A stretch of 64,000 nt of DNA from CAVTSA01 sp963790575. GTDB lineage: Bacteria; Chloroflexota; Dormibacteria; Dormibacterales; Dormibacteraceae. The first letter of the stretch is position 1. Every line of letters starts with the position of its first letter. The stretch lies in the NCBI GenBank assembly GCA_963790575.1, contig CAWBPD010000001.1:124001-188000 (forward strand), read 5' to 3'. The notes under the pieces are model-generated. The model saw only the letters and a program-made list of their open reading frames with translations, was not told the origin of the DNA and did no database searches. A program made the position numbers and the translations under genes. Below are positions 8,746-17,043 of this stretch, one piece after another.

Positions 8746-10745
8746 TACGTCAGGCCGTCTTTACCCTCGTCGAGCCAGGCCAATTCCTCCGCGCTCAGCT
8801 GGAGCCCGACGGCCTCCAGGGAGGTACGCGCCTCGCCGGGCGTGTGGGGACCGATCAAGGGAAAGGTCTGAAATGGCTGCTGCAGAACCCAGGCGAGGGC
8901 GACCGCGGTTGGTTCCACCCCGCGAGCCCGGGCCAGCTCTTTCGCTCTCGCCAGGCGCTCGAAGTTGTCGCCGGCGTACCAGCAGCGCGCCAGCTCGGGG
9001 TCGGAAGCGTCCTCGGAGTGGGCCCGCGCGAAGAAGCCCTGCGCCTGGCTCGACCACGGCAGCAGCGGGGTCTTGGTCTCCACCAGCCAGCGTCGCCACG
9101 CGTCGCCACGAGCGTCCACGCATCCGGCCCAGGGCGGGTTGACCATGCGGGCCAGGCTCAGGTTGTTGCTCACAGCGGTGAAGCCCTGCGCGTCGTGGCC
9201 CCCCGCCCAGCGGCGGGCCTCGTCCAGGCGCTCGAGGGTCCAGTTGGAGGCGCCGTACGCGCGCAGACGTCCGGCGCGGCGATGCTCCTCGAGCACGGTC
9301 AGGAAGTCACCGACCCCAAACCGTGGGTTGTCCCGGTGCATCAGGTAGAGGTCGATGTGGTCGACGCCAAGCCGTTCCAGGCTCTGCAGGATCTGTTCTG
9401 AGAGGTGGTCGGGGTCGCAGAGCGGGGTGTGGGCGCCCTTGTCGATGATCACGACCTGGTCGCGAACACCCCGGCTGCGGACCCAGGCGCCGAGCATCTG
9501 CTCCGAGCGCCCGCTCCCGTAGATCCAGGCGGTGTCGAAGCAACGACCACCGCGCTCGAAGAAGTCGTCGAGCATCACCGCGACCTCGGCCCACGTGCGC
9601 TGCGTGGCGACCCCCATCACGATCCGGGATGCGTCGACCTCGATCGCGGGCAGCCGCCCGTAGACCATCTGACCGCGCTCCGATCGCAGCGGGCGCCCGG
9701 CCACGGTGCGCGCCTGGCCCGCCCCCGGTGGCCGCTCGGCGGGGTACTCGAGCCCGATCTCCGCCCGCCAGCGATCGAGCGTGCGCAGGTTGGCGAGCGT
9801 CTCCTCCCAAGGCAGCTCGGGGGCCTGGCGCCGGTCCAGGTTCCGGGCCACGGCGGCGGCCTCGAGCTCGTACACGCTCCCCGAGAACGGCACCTCGATC
9901 CGCTCCTCGGCCCCGTTGCGGCGCAAGACCAGCCGGCCGTCCCCGTGGGCGGTCGCATCCGCCAGCGTGATCGAACCTCGGGTGCCGACGACGTGGAAGG
10001 AGTTGTCGTCCCGGAGGCGGACGCCGGTACGGACCTGGGCGAGGATGCCACCTTCGAAGCGAAGCGAGGCCACCGCCCACTCGTCGACGCCGGTGGGGCC
10101 CAGGTGCCCGGTCGCTCGCAGCTCGACCGGCTCCACCAAGGGCCGTCCGAGGACGGAGGCGACCACCAGACGTGCCAGCGACACCGGGTAGCAGCCGACA
10201 TCGAGGATGCCGCCCCCACCGAGCTGGGGGTTCAGGAGGCGTTGTTCCGGCCCCGCCTCGGTGCGGAAGCTGTACGCGCCCCGGACCAGCTGGACCTCGC
10301 CCACCGTTCCCTCCCGGACCAACCGGAGCAGCTCCTCGATCTGGGGGTGGAACCGGTAGGCGAACGCCTCCATCAGGAAGACATCGCAGCGGCGTGCCGC
10401 TTCCAGGACCGCGGTCGCCTCGGCATGATTCAGGGTCAGCGGCTTCTCGCACAGGATGTGCTTGCCGGCTTCGGCACTCCGGATCGCCCACTCGGCGTGC
10501 TCGGAGTGGGGTGTCGCCACATAGACCGCCTGCACGTCCGGGTCGGCCAGCAGCGCCGCGTACGACTCGTAGGGGCGCTCGATGCGATGCTCGCGCGCGA
10601 AGCCCTCCGCCCTTGCTCGGTTCCGGCTCCCGACCGCGATTACACGACCGCGTTCGGATCCAGCGAGGGCCTTCGCGAACACGCCCGCGATCCGACCCGT
10701 TCCGATGATCCCCCAGCGCAGCGGCTCCCCCGGGGCGTGCTCCAT
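8745..10745 (-). CDS. Fusion of Gfo/Idh/MocA oxidoreductase and aldo/keto reductase
   Basis: 666 residues with two complete NAD(P)-dependent domains. Residues about 10-340 form a Gfo/Idh/MocA protein: Rossmann motif GIIGTGRIAG, the dinucleotide-binding CEKPLTLN, and a C-terminal substrate domain. Residues about 358-666 form an aldo/keto reductase with the Asp-Tyr-Lys-His tetrad visible (CFDTAWIYG, IIDKGAH, YLMHRDN). Such a pair could oxidise and reduce successive hydroxyl/keto positions of one sugar without releasing it; that is inference. ATG 10745 is chosen because AAGGAGG (10752-10758) lies 6 nt upstream. No frameshift is seen at the join, so the fusion looks real. Confidence 0.9.
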   Translation of the reverse strand: MEHAPGEPLRWGIIGTGRIAGVFAKALAGSERGRVIAVGSRNRARAEGFAREHRIERPYESYAALLADPDVQAVYVATPHSEHAEWAIRSAEAGKHILCEKPLTLNHAEATAVLEAARRCDVFLMEAFAYRFHPQIEELLRLVREGTVGEVQLVRGAYSFRTEAGPEQRLLNPQLGGGGILDVGCYPVSLARLVVASVLGRPLVEPVELRATGHLGPTGVDEWAVASLRFEGGILAQVRTGVRLRDDNSFHVVGTRGSITLADATAHGDGRLVLRRNGAEERIEVPFSGSVYELEAAAVARNLDRRQAPELPWEETLANLRTLDRWRAEIGLEYPAERPPGAGQARTVAGRPLRSERGQMVYGRLPAIEVDASRIVMGVATQRTWAEVAVMLDDFFERGGRCFDTAWIYGSGRSEQMLGAWVRSRGVRDQVVIIDKGAHTPLCDPDHLSEQILQSLERLGVDHIDLYLMHRDNPRFGVGDFLTVLEEHRRAGRLRAYGASNWTLERLDEARRWAGGHDAQGFTAVSNNLSLARMVNPPWAGCVDARGDAWRRWLVETKTPLLPWSSQAQGFFARAHSEDASDPELARCWYAGDNFERLARAKELARARGVEPTAVALAWVLQQPFQTFPLIGPHTPGEARTSLEAVGLQLSAEELAWLDEGKDGLT

Positions 10746-11070
10746 TCGCAACCTCCTTTGCGGGTCTCCATCCTGTCAGAACGGCCTCTCACGGCGACGG
10801 ACGGGGGCGGTTTCCCGTCAAGGCGGTATCCATCTGATCGCGCCCTCCCGAAAGGCCGCCACCCGATTGCCTGGCATTCGGGGCCCGCGAGGGCGCGCGC
10901 AGGGCCCCGATTGCCGGCACACGGCAGGCAAACGGCTGGCAAACGGCGCTGGCAGGGCTGCGAAGATATCATCAGAGGTGATAGGGCCTCTGTCCAAACG
11001 AGCTGGTGATCTCGGCCTTGGGTGACGGCGGGCGGCGCAAGAGCAGCACGGCGCTCCGGACGCGGCGGCG
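10746..11070. other. Divergent intergenic region with family A repeats
   Basis: 325 bases lie between the fusion oxidoreductase and the MFS gene. The right half carries family A repeat units (10862-10933) and several further GGCA/GGCAAACGG copies up to about 10950, then a short inverted repeat TATCA...TGATA (about 10966-10982). No ORF in it is convincing. Confidence 0.5.
10862..10933. repeat. Family A intergenic repeats (two units)
   Basis: CCCGATTGCCTGGCATTCGGG (10862-10882) can form a 5-bp stem around a TTGCC.GGCA loop. CCCCGATTGCCGGCAC (10905-10920) repeats the core exactly as at 4342-4360 but lacks the second arm. Confidence 0.6.
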
Positions 11071-12570
11071 ATGAGAGGTGGCCGCCGTGGTTTGAGCAGC
11101 GCCGGGACCGCTGTCCGTGTCCGCGCCGAGGCGGTGGTGGGGGGTCCCGCGCGCCTTCGCGTGATCCTCTTGCTCGGGCTCGTTCTCGCTCTCAGCGGCG
11201 CGGACATGTCGACCGTCGGCGCGGTGGCCCCGCAGCTGAAGCCGGCCCTGCGGGTCTCGAACACGGAGGTCGGCCTTCTGCTCACCGTCTCCCAGTTCGC
11301 CGCCGCCCTGGCCAGCCTCCCGATGGGGATCCTGGCCGACCGGACCCGCCGGCAGGGCGTGATCTGGATCAGCATCGTCTGCTGGTCGCTGGCCATGGTG
11401 GCCTCTGGAGCAGCGGTCTCGTATCCGATGCTGCTCGCCTCGCGCATCGGGCTGGGCCTGGTGACCGCTGCTGCCGGCCCCCCGGTGGTCTCTCTGGTGG
11501 GCGACTTCTTCCCGGCCGGGGAGCGCGGCCGGATCTGGGGCTTCGTCATCGCGGGCGAGCTGGTGGGCCTCGGCGGCGGTGTGCTCATTTCCGGGACGCT
11601 GGCGTCGATCAGCTGGCGGGTGCCGTTCTTCGTGCTGAGCGCGGTCAGCGCCGCGGTGGCGGTCGCGATCTATCGGTGGCTGCCGGAGCCGGCCCGCGGT
11701 GGTCAGAGCCGGCTTCAGGTCGGCCAGCAACGGATTCACACCGCGAAGGAGGGCGGAGTGCCGGGCGCCGCCGCTCCGGTGGTGGCTGATGCGATGGACA
11801 GCGAGGTGGTTCGAGCGGCCGAAGCCGAGGGTGCTTCGCCGCGTCCCCGATTGGTGCCACCGCCCGGCGAGAGTCGAATGTCATGGCCGGCCGCGATCCG
11901 ATATGTGCTCTCGATCCCGACCAACGTCTACCTGATCATCGCCTCGGCTCTGGGCTATTTCTATCTCGCCGGCCTGCAGTCGTTCATCTTGGTGCTCGTT
12001 CGCGACCGGTACGGCGTCTCCCAGGTCGTGGCCACGCTTCTTCTGGGGGCGGTGGGTTCGGGCGCGATCGTCGGCGTGCTGTTGGGAGGGAGAATCGCCG
12101 ACCGGCTCATCGTCCGGGGCCGCACCAGCGCCCGGCTCGAGGTGCCGGCCGTTTCGTTCTGGCTCGCCTCCATCCTGCTCGCGCCGGCTATCCTCGCCAC
12201 CGCGCTGCCGGTCGCCGCGGGCTTCTTTTTCTTCGCGAGCCTGGCACTCGGGGGGGTCAACCCGCCGATGAACGCGGCCCGCCTGGACGTCGTGCGGTTC
12301 GACATCTGGGGGCGAGCCGAGAGCGTCCGCTCACTGCTGCGCACTGGCTTGCAGGCAGCCGGCCCGCTGAGCTTCGGCGCCCTTTCCGACCTGCTGAACG
12401 GGGGGCCCGGAGCGCAGCACGCCCAAGGTCTGGAGCTGACCTTCCTGGCCATGGTGGGGGTGCTCCTGATCGCCGGGCTGATGGCCTTCCTGGCCCGCTG
12501 GCCCTACCCCGCGGACGTGCTGAGCGCCTCGCGGCCCCGTCCCGGCCCGCGGAATCATGAGACTAGCTGA
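11071..12570 (+). CDS. MFS transporter
   Basis: Major facilitator of 499 residues with about twelve hydrophobic segments. It has the loop 2-3 signature (GILADRTRRQG) and, after a long charged central loop (about 215-270), a matching half in the C-terminal domain (GGRIADRLIVRGR). The direction and the substrate cannot be told from sequence. The first about 25 residues are basic and poorly family-like, and ATG 11071 has no clear ribosome-binding site, so the true start may lie a little downstream. It is divergent from the fusion oxidoreductase. Confidence 0.85.
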   Translation: MRGGRRGLSSAGTAVRVRAEAVVGGPARLRVILLLGLVLALSGADMSTVGAVAPQLKPALRVSNTEVGLLLTVSQFAAALASLPMGILADRTRRQGVIWISIVCWSLAMVASGAAVSYPMLLASRIGLGLVTAAAGPPVVSLVGDFFPAGERGRIWGFVIAGELVGLGGGVLISGTLASISWRVPFFVLSAVSAAVAVAIYRWLPEPARGGQSRLQVGQQRIHTAKEGGVPGAAAPVVADAMDSEVVRAAEAEGASPRPRLVPPPGESRMSWPAAIRYVLSIPTNVYLIIASALGYFYLAGLQSFILVLVRDRYGVSQVVATLLLGAVGSGAIVGVLLGGRIADRLIVRGRTSARLEVPAVSFWLASILLAPAILATALPVAAGFFFFASLALGGVNPPMNAARLDVVRFDIWGRAESVRSLLRTGLQAAGPLSFGALSDLLNGGPGAQHAQGLELTFLAMVGVLLIAGLMAFLARWPYPADVLSASRPRPGPRNHETS

Positions 12571-12598
12571 CATTAACGCTATACTTTTTGGTGTCAGC
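12566..12598. promoter_or_regulatory. Inverted repeat enclosing a -10-like TATACT
   Basis: GCTGACA (12566-12572) and TGTCAGC (12592-12598) flank a 19-nt spacer holding TATACT (12580-12585). It begins at the stop codon of the MFS gene and precedes the holin-like gene. It could be an operator around that gene's promoter or a weak terminator. Confidence 0.4.
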
Positions 12599-12632
12599 GG
12601 ATCCGATTTTGGGTAGAAGCGAGGTGGAGGCG

Positions 12633-13049
12633 ATGAGCGAGACCACCGCGACCGGCGAGCACATTCGTGGCATCACCGAAGAGATGGCCGCACTGGTCCG
12701 GGACGAGCTGGCTGCGGTGCGTAAGGAACTGACGGCCAACGTGCGCGCTGCCGGGGTTGATCTGGCGCTCGCGGGCTGCGCGGGCGGGGCCGGTATGGCC
12801 GGTCTCTTCGCGGGCACGATCGCCGCGATCGACGCGCTTCACGGTGGAACGCCGGCGAAGCGCACCGGCCTACCGCTCTGGCTGGCGGCGGGGACGGTGG
12901 CGGCACTGGCCGGAGGCGCGGCGTTCACGCTGCTCCGGGTGGCGCTCGGCGACCTCCGCCAACGGGCCGCGGCACCGGGAGAGGCGGTCACGGAGCTCGG
13001 CCGCACGGCCGGTGCGGTGGCCGGTGAGCTGCGGACCAGCTCCGGCTGA
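12633..13049 (+). CDS. Putative holin-superfamily (Act_Hol-E/DUF1469-like) membrane protein
   Basis: 138 residues. An amphipathic N-terminal segment (about 8-40) rich in Glu, Lys and Arg is followed by two hydrophobic hairpin helices (about 41-68 and 80-106) and a charged tail. This layout matches the actinobacterial phage-holin-superfamily/DUF1469 proteins, which are common chromosomal membrane proteins and not evidence of prophage. ATG 12633 has GGTGG/GGAGG just upstream. It is followed by another small gene in the same direction, with a shared terminator after both. Confidence 0.65.
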   Translation: MSETTATGEHIRGITEEMAALVRDELAAVRKELTANVRAAGVDLALAGCAGGAGMAGLFAGTIAAIDALHGGTPAKRTGLPLWLAAGTVAALAGGAAFTLLRVALGDLRQRAAAPGEAVTELGRTAGAVAGELRTSSG

Positions 13050-13090
13050 CCAACGTAGGGCACTCCAGGACAAGGAGAGGAGCAGTCGAA

Positions 13091-13324
13091 ATGGCCGATC
13101 TGACCGAAACCGGGAATGTGACCGGGACGCCAGACAAGGACTACAACCTGATCTGGTTCGTGGAGAAGTGTCTCAGCAACGTGCTGCGGCTCGAGACCTA
13201 CATCGCCGACGCCGAGCGTGCCGGAGACTCCGAGTTGGCGACGTTCTTCCGCCGCGCCCAGGGCGAGAGCCGCAAGGGGGCGGAGCAGGGGAAGGAGCTG
13301 CTCGGGCACCGGCTCGGGAAGTAA
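13091..13324 (+). CDS. Small conserved-looking protein of unknown function
   Basis: 77 residues, mostly one helical stretch after an unstructured N-terminus. It has one Cys (EKCLSNVLRLE) and an acidic-then-basic helix pair (YIADAERAGDSELATFFRRAQGE). I do not recognise a family. The start is firm: AAGGAGAGGAG precedes ATG 13091. It sits 41 nt after the holin-like gene and is closed by a strong terminator, so the two probably form one transcript. Confidence 0.7.
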   Translation: MADLTETGNVTGTPDKDYNLIWFVEKCLSNVLRLETYIADAERAGDSELATFFRRAQGESRKGAEQGKELLGHRLGK

Positions 13325-13382
13325 CCAGCCGCTCCCGTCCTGCGCCGCCCGGATTAGCGCGGGCAGGTGGCCGCCGAAAAAG

Positions 13383-13418
13383 AACGGGCTTGCCGTCGAC
13401 ATTGACGGCAAGCCCGTT
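13383..13418. terminator. Bidirectional intrinsic terminator
   Basis: A perfect 15-bp stem (AACGGGCTTGCCGTC, 13383-13397, with 13404-13418) has a 6-nt loop. An A-run precedes it and TTTG follows, so it can serve both the rightward small gene and the leftward secreted-protein gene. Confidence 0.9.
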
Positions 13419-13430
13419 TGACCCCATCAA

Positions 13431-14186
13431 CTAGGAAGCGTCACCGTCGTCGTTGATCTCGCTCTCAAAGTCCGCAGGGGCCGCCCCGGGCACCACCACA
13501 GGCTGCACGTTAGTCCGGCAGACTGCCGCACCGGGTCGAACCGGTTTGGCTGTCTGGGTGACCACATTCTCGTCCATGACCGTGCCCACGATCAGGATCT
13601 CGAAGCCGCCCCAGATCAAGGTTGGGAACGGCGACGTGGTGTTGTTCGTGACCTGGGTGCCGTGGATCCACGCCTCCGTGCCATGCCCATCCGTCGCGCG
13701 CAGGTCCACGCTGCCCACGGCTCGCGTGCTGGTCTCCGCACCGTTCTCCACGCTCGCCGTGCCGTCTATGTCGATGGTCGGGAAGGGAAGCTGGGAAGCG
13801 GCAGTGGCACCGGTCAGGCTGATCGAGTACGCGTGAAGGTCACCGCTCGCGTCGAGATAGTGATTCCAGGCGCATTTCACGTTCAGGAGCTCAGGCTGGC
13901 CCGTGACGCGGTTGGAGTCCTGGTCCGAGTCTCGCGTGTGCGTCGAGGGGACCGGAGAGAACCGCCAGACGGTCATGTCCGCGAACCGCAGCCGGGACAA
14001 ATTCCCGGTCGGGGGCAGACAGTTCGTCCCCCCGCCCTGGCAGTAGTTCGTCTTGGCCTCGACCTCGAAGACATTGACTTCGGGATTCGGAGGCGGGCCC
14101 TGAGCCGCGGCTGGTGCGACCGTGAACAGAAACACCGATACCAAGCCCACCGCAGCCGCCGCAAACAATCGGAAGAACCGTTTCAT
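13431..14186 (-). CDS. Secreted protein of unknown function
   Basis: 251 residues with a clear signal peptide: a basic start (MKRFFRLF), a hydrophobic core and cleavage after about residue 28 (APAAA-Q). The mature part has four or five Cys residues (CQGGGTNC, VKCAWN, AVCRTN) that may form disulphides. It looks beta-rich, with no enzyme motif I recognise. ATG 14186 has GGAGG 6 nt upstream; the longer open frame is spurious. It is convergent with the small-gene pair and probably monocistronic. It may be a cell-surface or matrix protein. Confidence 0.8.
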   Translation of the reverse strand: MKRFFRLFAAAAVGLVSVFLFTVAPAAAQGPPPNPEVNVFEVEAKTNYCQGGGTNCLPPTGNLSRLRFADMTVWRFSPVPSTHTRDSDQDSNRVTGQPELLNVKCAWNHYLDASGDLHAYSISLTGATAASQLPFPTIDIDGTASVENGAETSTRAVGSVDLRATDGHGTEAWIHGTQVTNNTTSPFPTLIWGGFEILIVGTVMDENVVTQTAKPVRPGAAVCRTNVQPVVVPGAAPADFESEINDDGDAS

Positions 14187-14346
14187 GACCGTCCTCCATC
14201 CGCCAATGGTGCGAGCTACCCGGCGGAGCCTAGGGAGCCGGCTGGCAAGGGTCCATAGGACAAACGTCCCAAGGCAGGAGGTCATGCGCCAACGGCATCG
14301 CTGATCCCAGGTTTGGGAGCTCCGCACGGCGCCCTCAAGACCCCAC

Positions 14347-14356
14347 AGTGTCCGCA
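14347..14356. repeat. Family B half-element
   Basis: AGTGTCCGCA is identical to the left arm of the element at 21731-21740. No matching right arm is seen, so this is a partial copy. It lies between the secreted-protein gene and the GMC oxidoreductase. Confidence 0.45.
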
Positions 14357-14406
14357 GTTTGGCCCCAAAACGTGCGCGGTAGGCCCGGAGTGCGGAGGCT
14401 CTGCGG

Positions 14407-16011
14407 TTACGTCGTCTGGGTAGACGGGGGCGCCTGCCCCTTGGTCGCGGGGGCCGTCCGTCCGCGGATCAGGTCGGCCGCCTTCTCCGCCACCATGATG
14501 GTGGGGGCGTTGGTGTTGCCGCGAGGGATGGTCGGGAAGACCGAGGCGTCGACCACGCGGAGCCCCTCGAACCCGAGCACCCGCAACTCGGGATCCACGA
14601 CCGAGCCGATCGCGCAGGTCGAGGTGGGATGGAAGATGGTCATCGACGTCTGCGCGACGAAGGCGCTGATGTCGGCGGCGGAGTCCGACGCCGGGGCGTT
14701 GAAGGGACCGGCGATCACCTGCTGCAGGGCCGGTTGCCGGGCGATGTCGAGGGCGATACGCACCCCTTCGTAGGTGGCGGCGCGGTCCGCCTCCGTGCTC
14801 AGGTAGTTGTGGAAGACCCGTGGCTTGGTGCCGGGCACCGGACCCCGAGGGGCCACCCAGCCGCGGCTGGTCGGCGTCAGCAGTCCGGGCGCGATGGTGA
14901 CCGCGTGCTCGAGGACCGGCCCCAAGCCGTCCTGATGGAAGAGCGCCGGGATCTGGTGGAACTGCAGGTCGGGTGCCGCCAGCCCTGGCCGGCTGTGAAA
15001 GAAGCCTCCCGTCTCGGCGAAGTTGGACGAAAGCGGACCGCGCCCCTCGGTGAGGAGCAGCATCAGGTTCTCCGGTGTCACCGCCGCCCGGCTCAGCGCC
15101 TCCACCTCCGTGCGGTAGTTCAAGAGCACCATCAGGTGGTCCTGCAGGTTCTCGCCCGCCGGGAGGTCTGACTCCACCGTGAGGCCGAGGGACGCGAGCA
15201 CCGCCTCGGGGCCGATGCTGGAGAGGTTGAGCAGCTTCGGCGACTCGTAGGCCCCGGCCGACACGATCACCTCGCGCGACGCCCCCACCATCTGGGTCTC
15301 GCCGCCTGGTGAAACCACCTCCACGCCGACCGCTCGAGTGCCCTGCAACACGATGCGAGTCGCGAGGGTGTCGGTGAGGACCGTGAGGTTCGGTCGCTGC
15401 ATCACCGGCCGCAGGTAGGCGTCGGCGGTGCTCCACCTCATGCCGTCCCGCTGCGTCAGCTGATAGAAGCCGACGCCCTCCTGCCGCTCTCCGTTGAAGT
15501 CGTCGTTGCGGGGGTGTCCTGCCTCCAGAGCCGCTTCCAGGACGGCCTCCGAGAGAGGGTGCCGGGATCGCCCGTCGCTCACCCGCAGCGGGCCGCCGGT
15601 GCCGTGAAGGGCGCCGGCCCCGCGCTCGTTGTCCTCCGCTTTCAGGAAGTAGGGAAGTACGTCATCCCAGCCCCAGCCGGTGGCGCCACCCGCGGCCCAG
15701 CCGTCGTAGTCGAGCCGGTTCCCGCGCATGTACACCATCGCGTTGATCGAGCTGGAGCCCCCCAGCACGCGGCCCCGGGGCAGGTACGCGCGCCGGTTCC
15801 CGAACTGCGGCTCGGGTTCGGTGCTCAGGTCCCAGTCGAACGGCGTCTTGGCAAGGGCGGCGACCGCGATCGGGATATGGATTTCCTGTGCCTCGTCCGG
15901 GCCGCCGGCCTCGATCAGCGCGACCGTCGCGCCCTCATCCTCGGTCAAGCGGTTGGCGAGAACCGAGCCGGCCGAACCGGCTCCCACGATGACATAGTCG
16001 TAGGCGCTCAC
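14407..16011 (-). CDS. GMC-family FAD oxidoreductase (choline dehydrogenase-like)
   Basis: 534 residues. It opens with the FAD Rossmann motif VGAGSAGS and has GMC signature 1 (RGRVLGGSSSINAMVYMRG region), signature 2 (GAYESPKLL) and the C-terminal catalytic region with IFHPTSTCAIG. Family members oxidise alcohols with FAD as cofactor; the substrate here is unknown. GTG 16011 is chosen because it places the Rossmann strand at the N-terminus and has GGGAGAA upstream; the longer frame is an artefact. It is divergent from the creatininase-family gene, which may share its promoter region. Confidence 0.9.
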   Translation of the reverse strand: MSAYDYVIVGAGSAGSVLANRLTEDEGATVALIEAGGPDEAQEIHIPIAVAALAKTPFDWDLSTEPEPQFGNRRAYLPRGRVLGGSSSINAMVYMRGNRLDYDGWAAGGATGWGWDDVLPYFLKAEDNERGAGALHGTGGPLRVSDGRSRHPLSEAVLEAALEAGHPRNDDFNGERQEGVGFYQLTQRDGMRWSTADAYLRPVMQRPNLTVLTDTLATRIVLQGTRAVGVEVVSPGGETQMVGASREVIVSAGAYESPKLLNLSSIGPEAVLASLGLTVESDLPAGENLQDHLMVLLNYRTEVEALSRAAVTPENLMLLLTEGRGPLSSNFAETGGFFHSRPGLAAPDLQFHQIPALFHQDGLGPVLEHAVTIAPGLLTPTSRGWVAPRGPVPGTKPRVFHNYLSTEADRAATYEGVRIALDIARQPALQQVIAGPFNAPASDSAADISAFVAQTSMTIFHPTSTCAIGSVVDPELRVLGFEGLRVVDASVFPTIPRGNTNAPTIMVAEKAADLIRGRTAPATKGQAPPSTQTT

Positions 16012-16159
16012 GGCGATCTTCTCCCACCAGTTCCGATGGACCGGCCAGGGGTGGCCGGCCCACCCCGCACCCATTCAACCATCGAGGAGGGCGCCGCGCG
16101 CATGGTGATCGTGCGACGTCGCCTCGGATCGGAGGTGACGCATCCGGGTTGAATCTGGG

Positions 16160-16975
16160 GTGTTCGAGATGGACGAGTACCGCTACAACCGGCTGACCTG
16201 GCCGGAGATGAACAATGCCGTGGCGCGACAAAAGGTGGTGCTGCTGCCGACCGGCTCCACCGAGCAGCACGGCCCGCACCTGCCCCTCGACACCGACGTC
16301 TTCCTGGCCGAGTCGGTGTGCCTGGAGGTGGGCCGCCGCCTCTCCGACCGCGTGCTCGTGCTGCCGCCCATCTCCTACGGGCTGAACCAGCACCACATGG
16401 ACTTCCCGGGCACGGTCCATATCGAGCCCGAGACCTTCATCGCGTTCTGCCTCGACATCACCAAGAGCGTCGCCTACCACGGGTTCACAAAGATCATCCT
16501 CGTCAATGGCCACGGCTCGAACACCCCGCTGATCGACCTCGTCGCCCGCAAAACGGTGCTGCGGACCAGCTCGCTGTGTGCCGCGGTCACCTATCTCTCC
16601 CTGGCGCGGGACGCCTTCGAGAAGGTGCGAGAGACGGAGGTCCTGGCCCACGCCGACGAGATGGAGACCTCGCTCTACCTCTTCCTGGCCGGGGAGAGGG
16701 TCCGGATGGAATCCGCGGTCGCCGACGACGACGTGCGCGGGCGTTACCTCTCCTCGGACAGCACCACCAGCGTGCGCTTCAACGACTACTGGGGCCGCTG
16801 GACCAAAACCGGCGTTCACGGGGACCCCAGGCCGGCGACCAAAGAGAAGGGCAGGATCATCTTCGAGGCCGCGGTGGGTGGGCTGTCGGAACTGGTCGAC
16901 GAGTGGCGGGCCTGGCCGCTTCCCGAGCGCTCCGACCAGCACCGACTGCCGGTCCAGCCGGATATCCGGTGGTGA
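16160..16975 (+). CDS. Creatininase-family amidohydrolase
   Basis: 271 residues. It has the conserved metal-binding motifs of the creatinine amidohydrolase family: GSTEQHGPHLPLDTD (Glu, His and Asp ligands), the NGHGSN motif and HADEMETS. The family includes creatininase, riboflavin-pathway formamide hydrolases and mycofactocin MftE-type peptidases. Without a mycofactocin cluster here, the specific reaction stays open. The start may be GTG 16160 or ATG 16169; neither has a strong ribosome-binding site. It is divergent from the GMC oxidoreductase. Confidence 0.88.
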   Translation: MFEMDEYRYNRLTWPEMNNAVARQKVVLLPTGSTEQHGPHLPLDTDVFLAESVCLEVGRRLSDRVLVLPPISYGLNQHHMDFPGTVHIEPETFIAFCLDITKSVAYHGFTKIILVNGHGSNTPLIDLVARKTVLRTSSLCAAVTYLSLARDAFEKVRETEVLAHADEMETSLYLFLAGERVRMESAVADDDVRGRYLSSDSTTSVRFNDYWGRWTKTGVHGDPRPATKEKGRIIFEAAVGGLSELVDEWRAWPLPERSDQHRLPVQPDIRW

Positions 16976-17043
16976 GCAGCGGGAGGGGAGAGGTGATCGT
17001 GGGGCGGCGATGAGTGTTGGGCAGCAGCCACAATTGCGTAGCG

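Noticed and set aside
9405..11009. 534-codon plus-strand frame across the oxidoreductase fusion
   Set aside because: It is a shadow of the leftward gene, with no ribosome-binding site or domain.
12633..13049. Prophage remnant suggested by the holin-like protein
   Set aside because: No capsid, tail, integrase or endolysin genes nearby; this holin superfamily is widespread as ordinary chromosomal membrane proteins.
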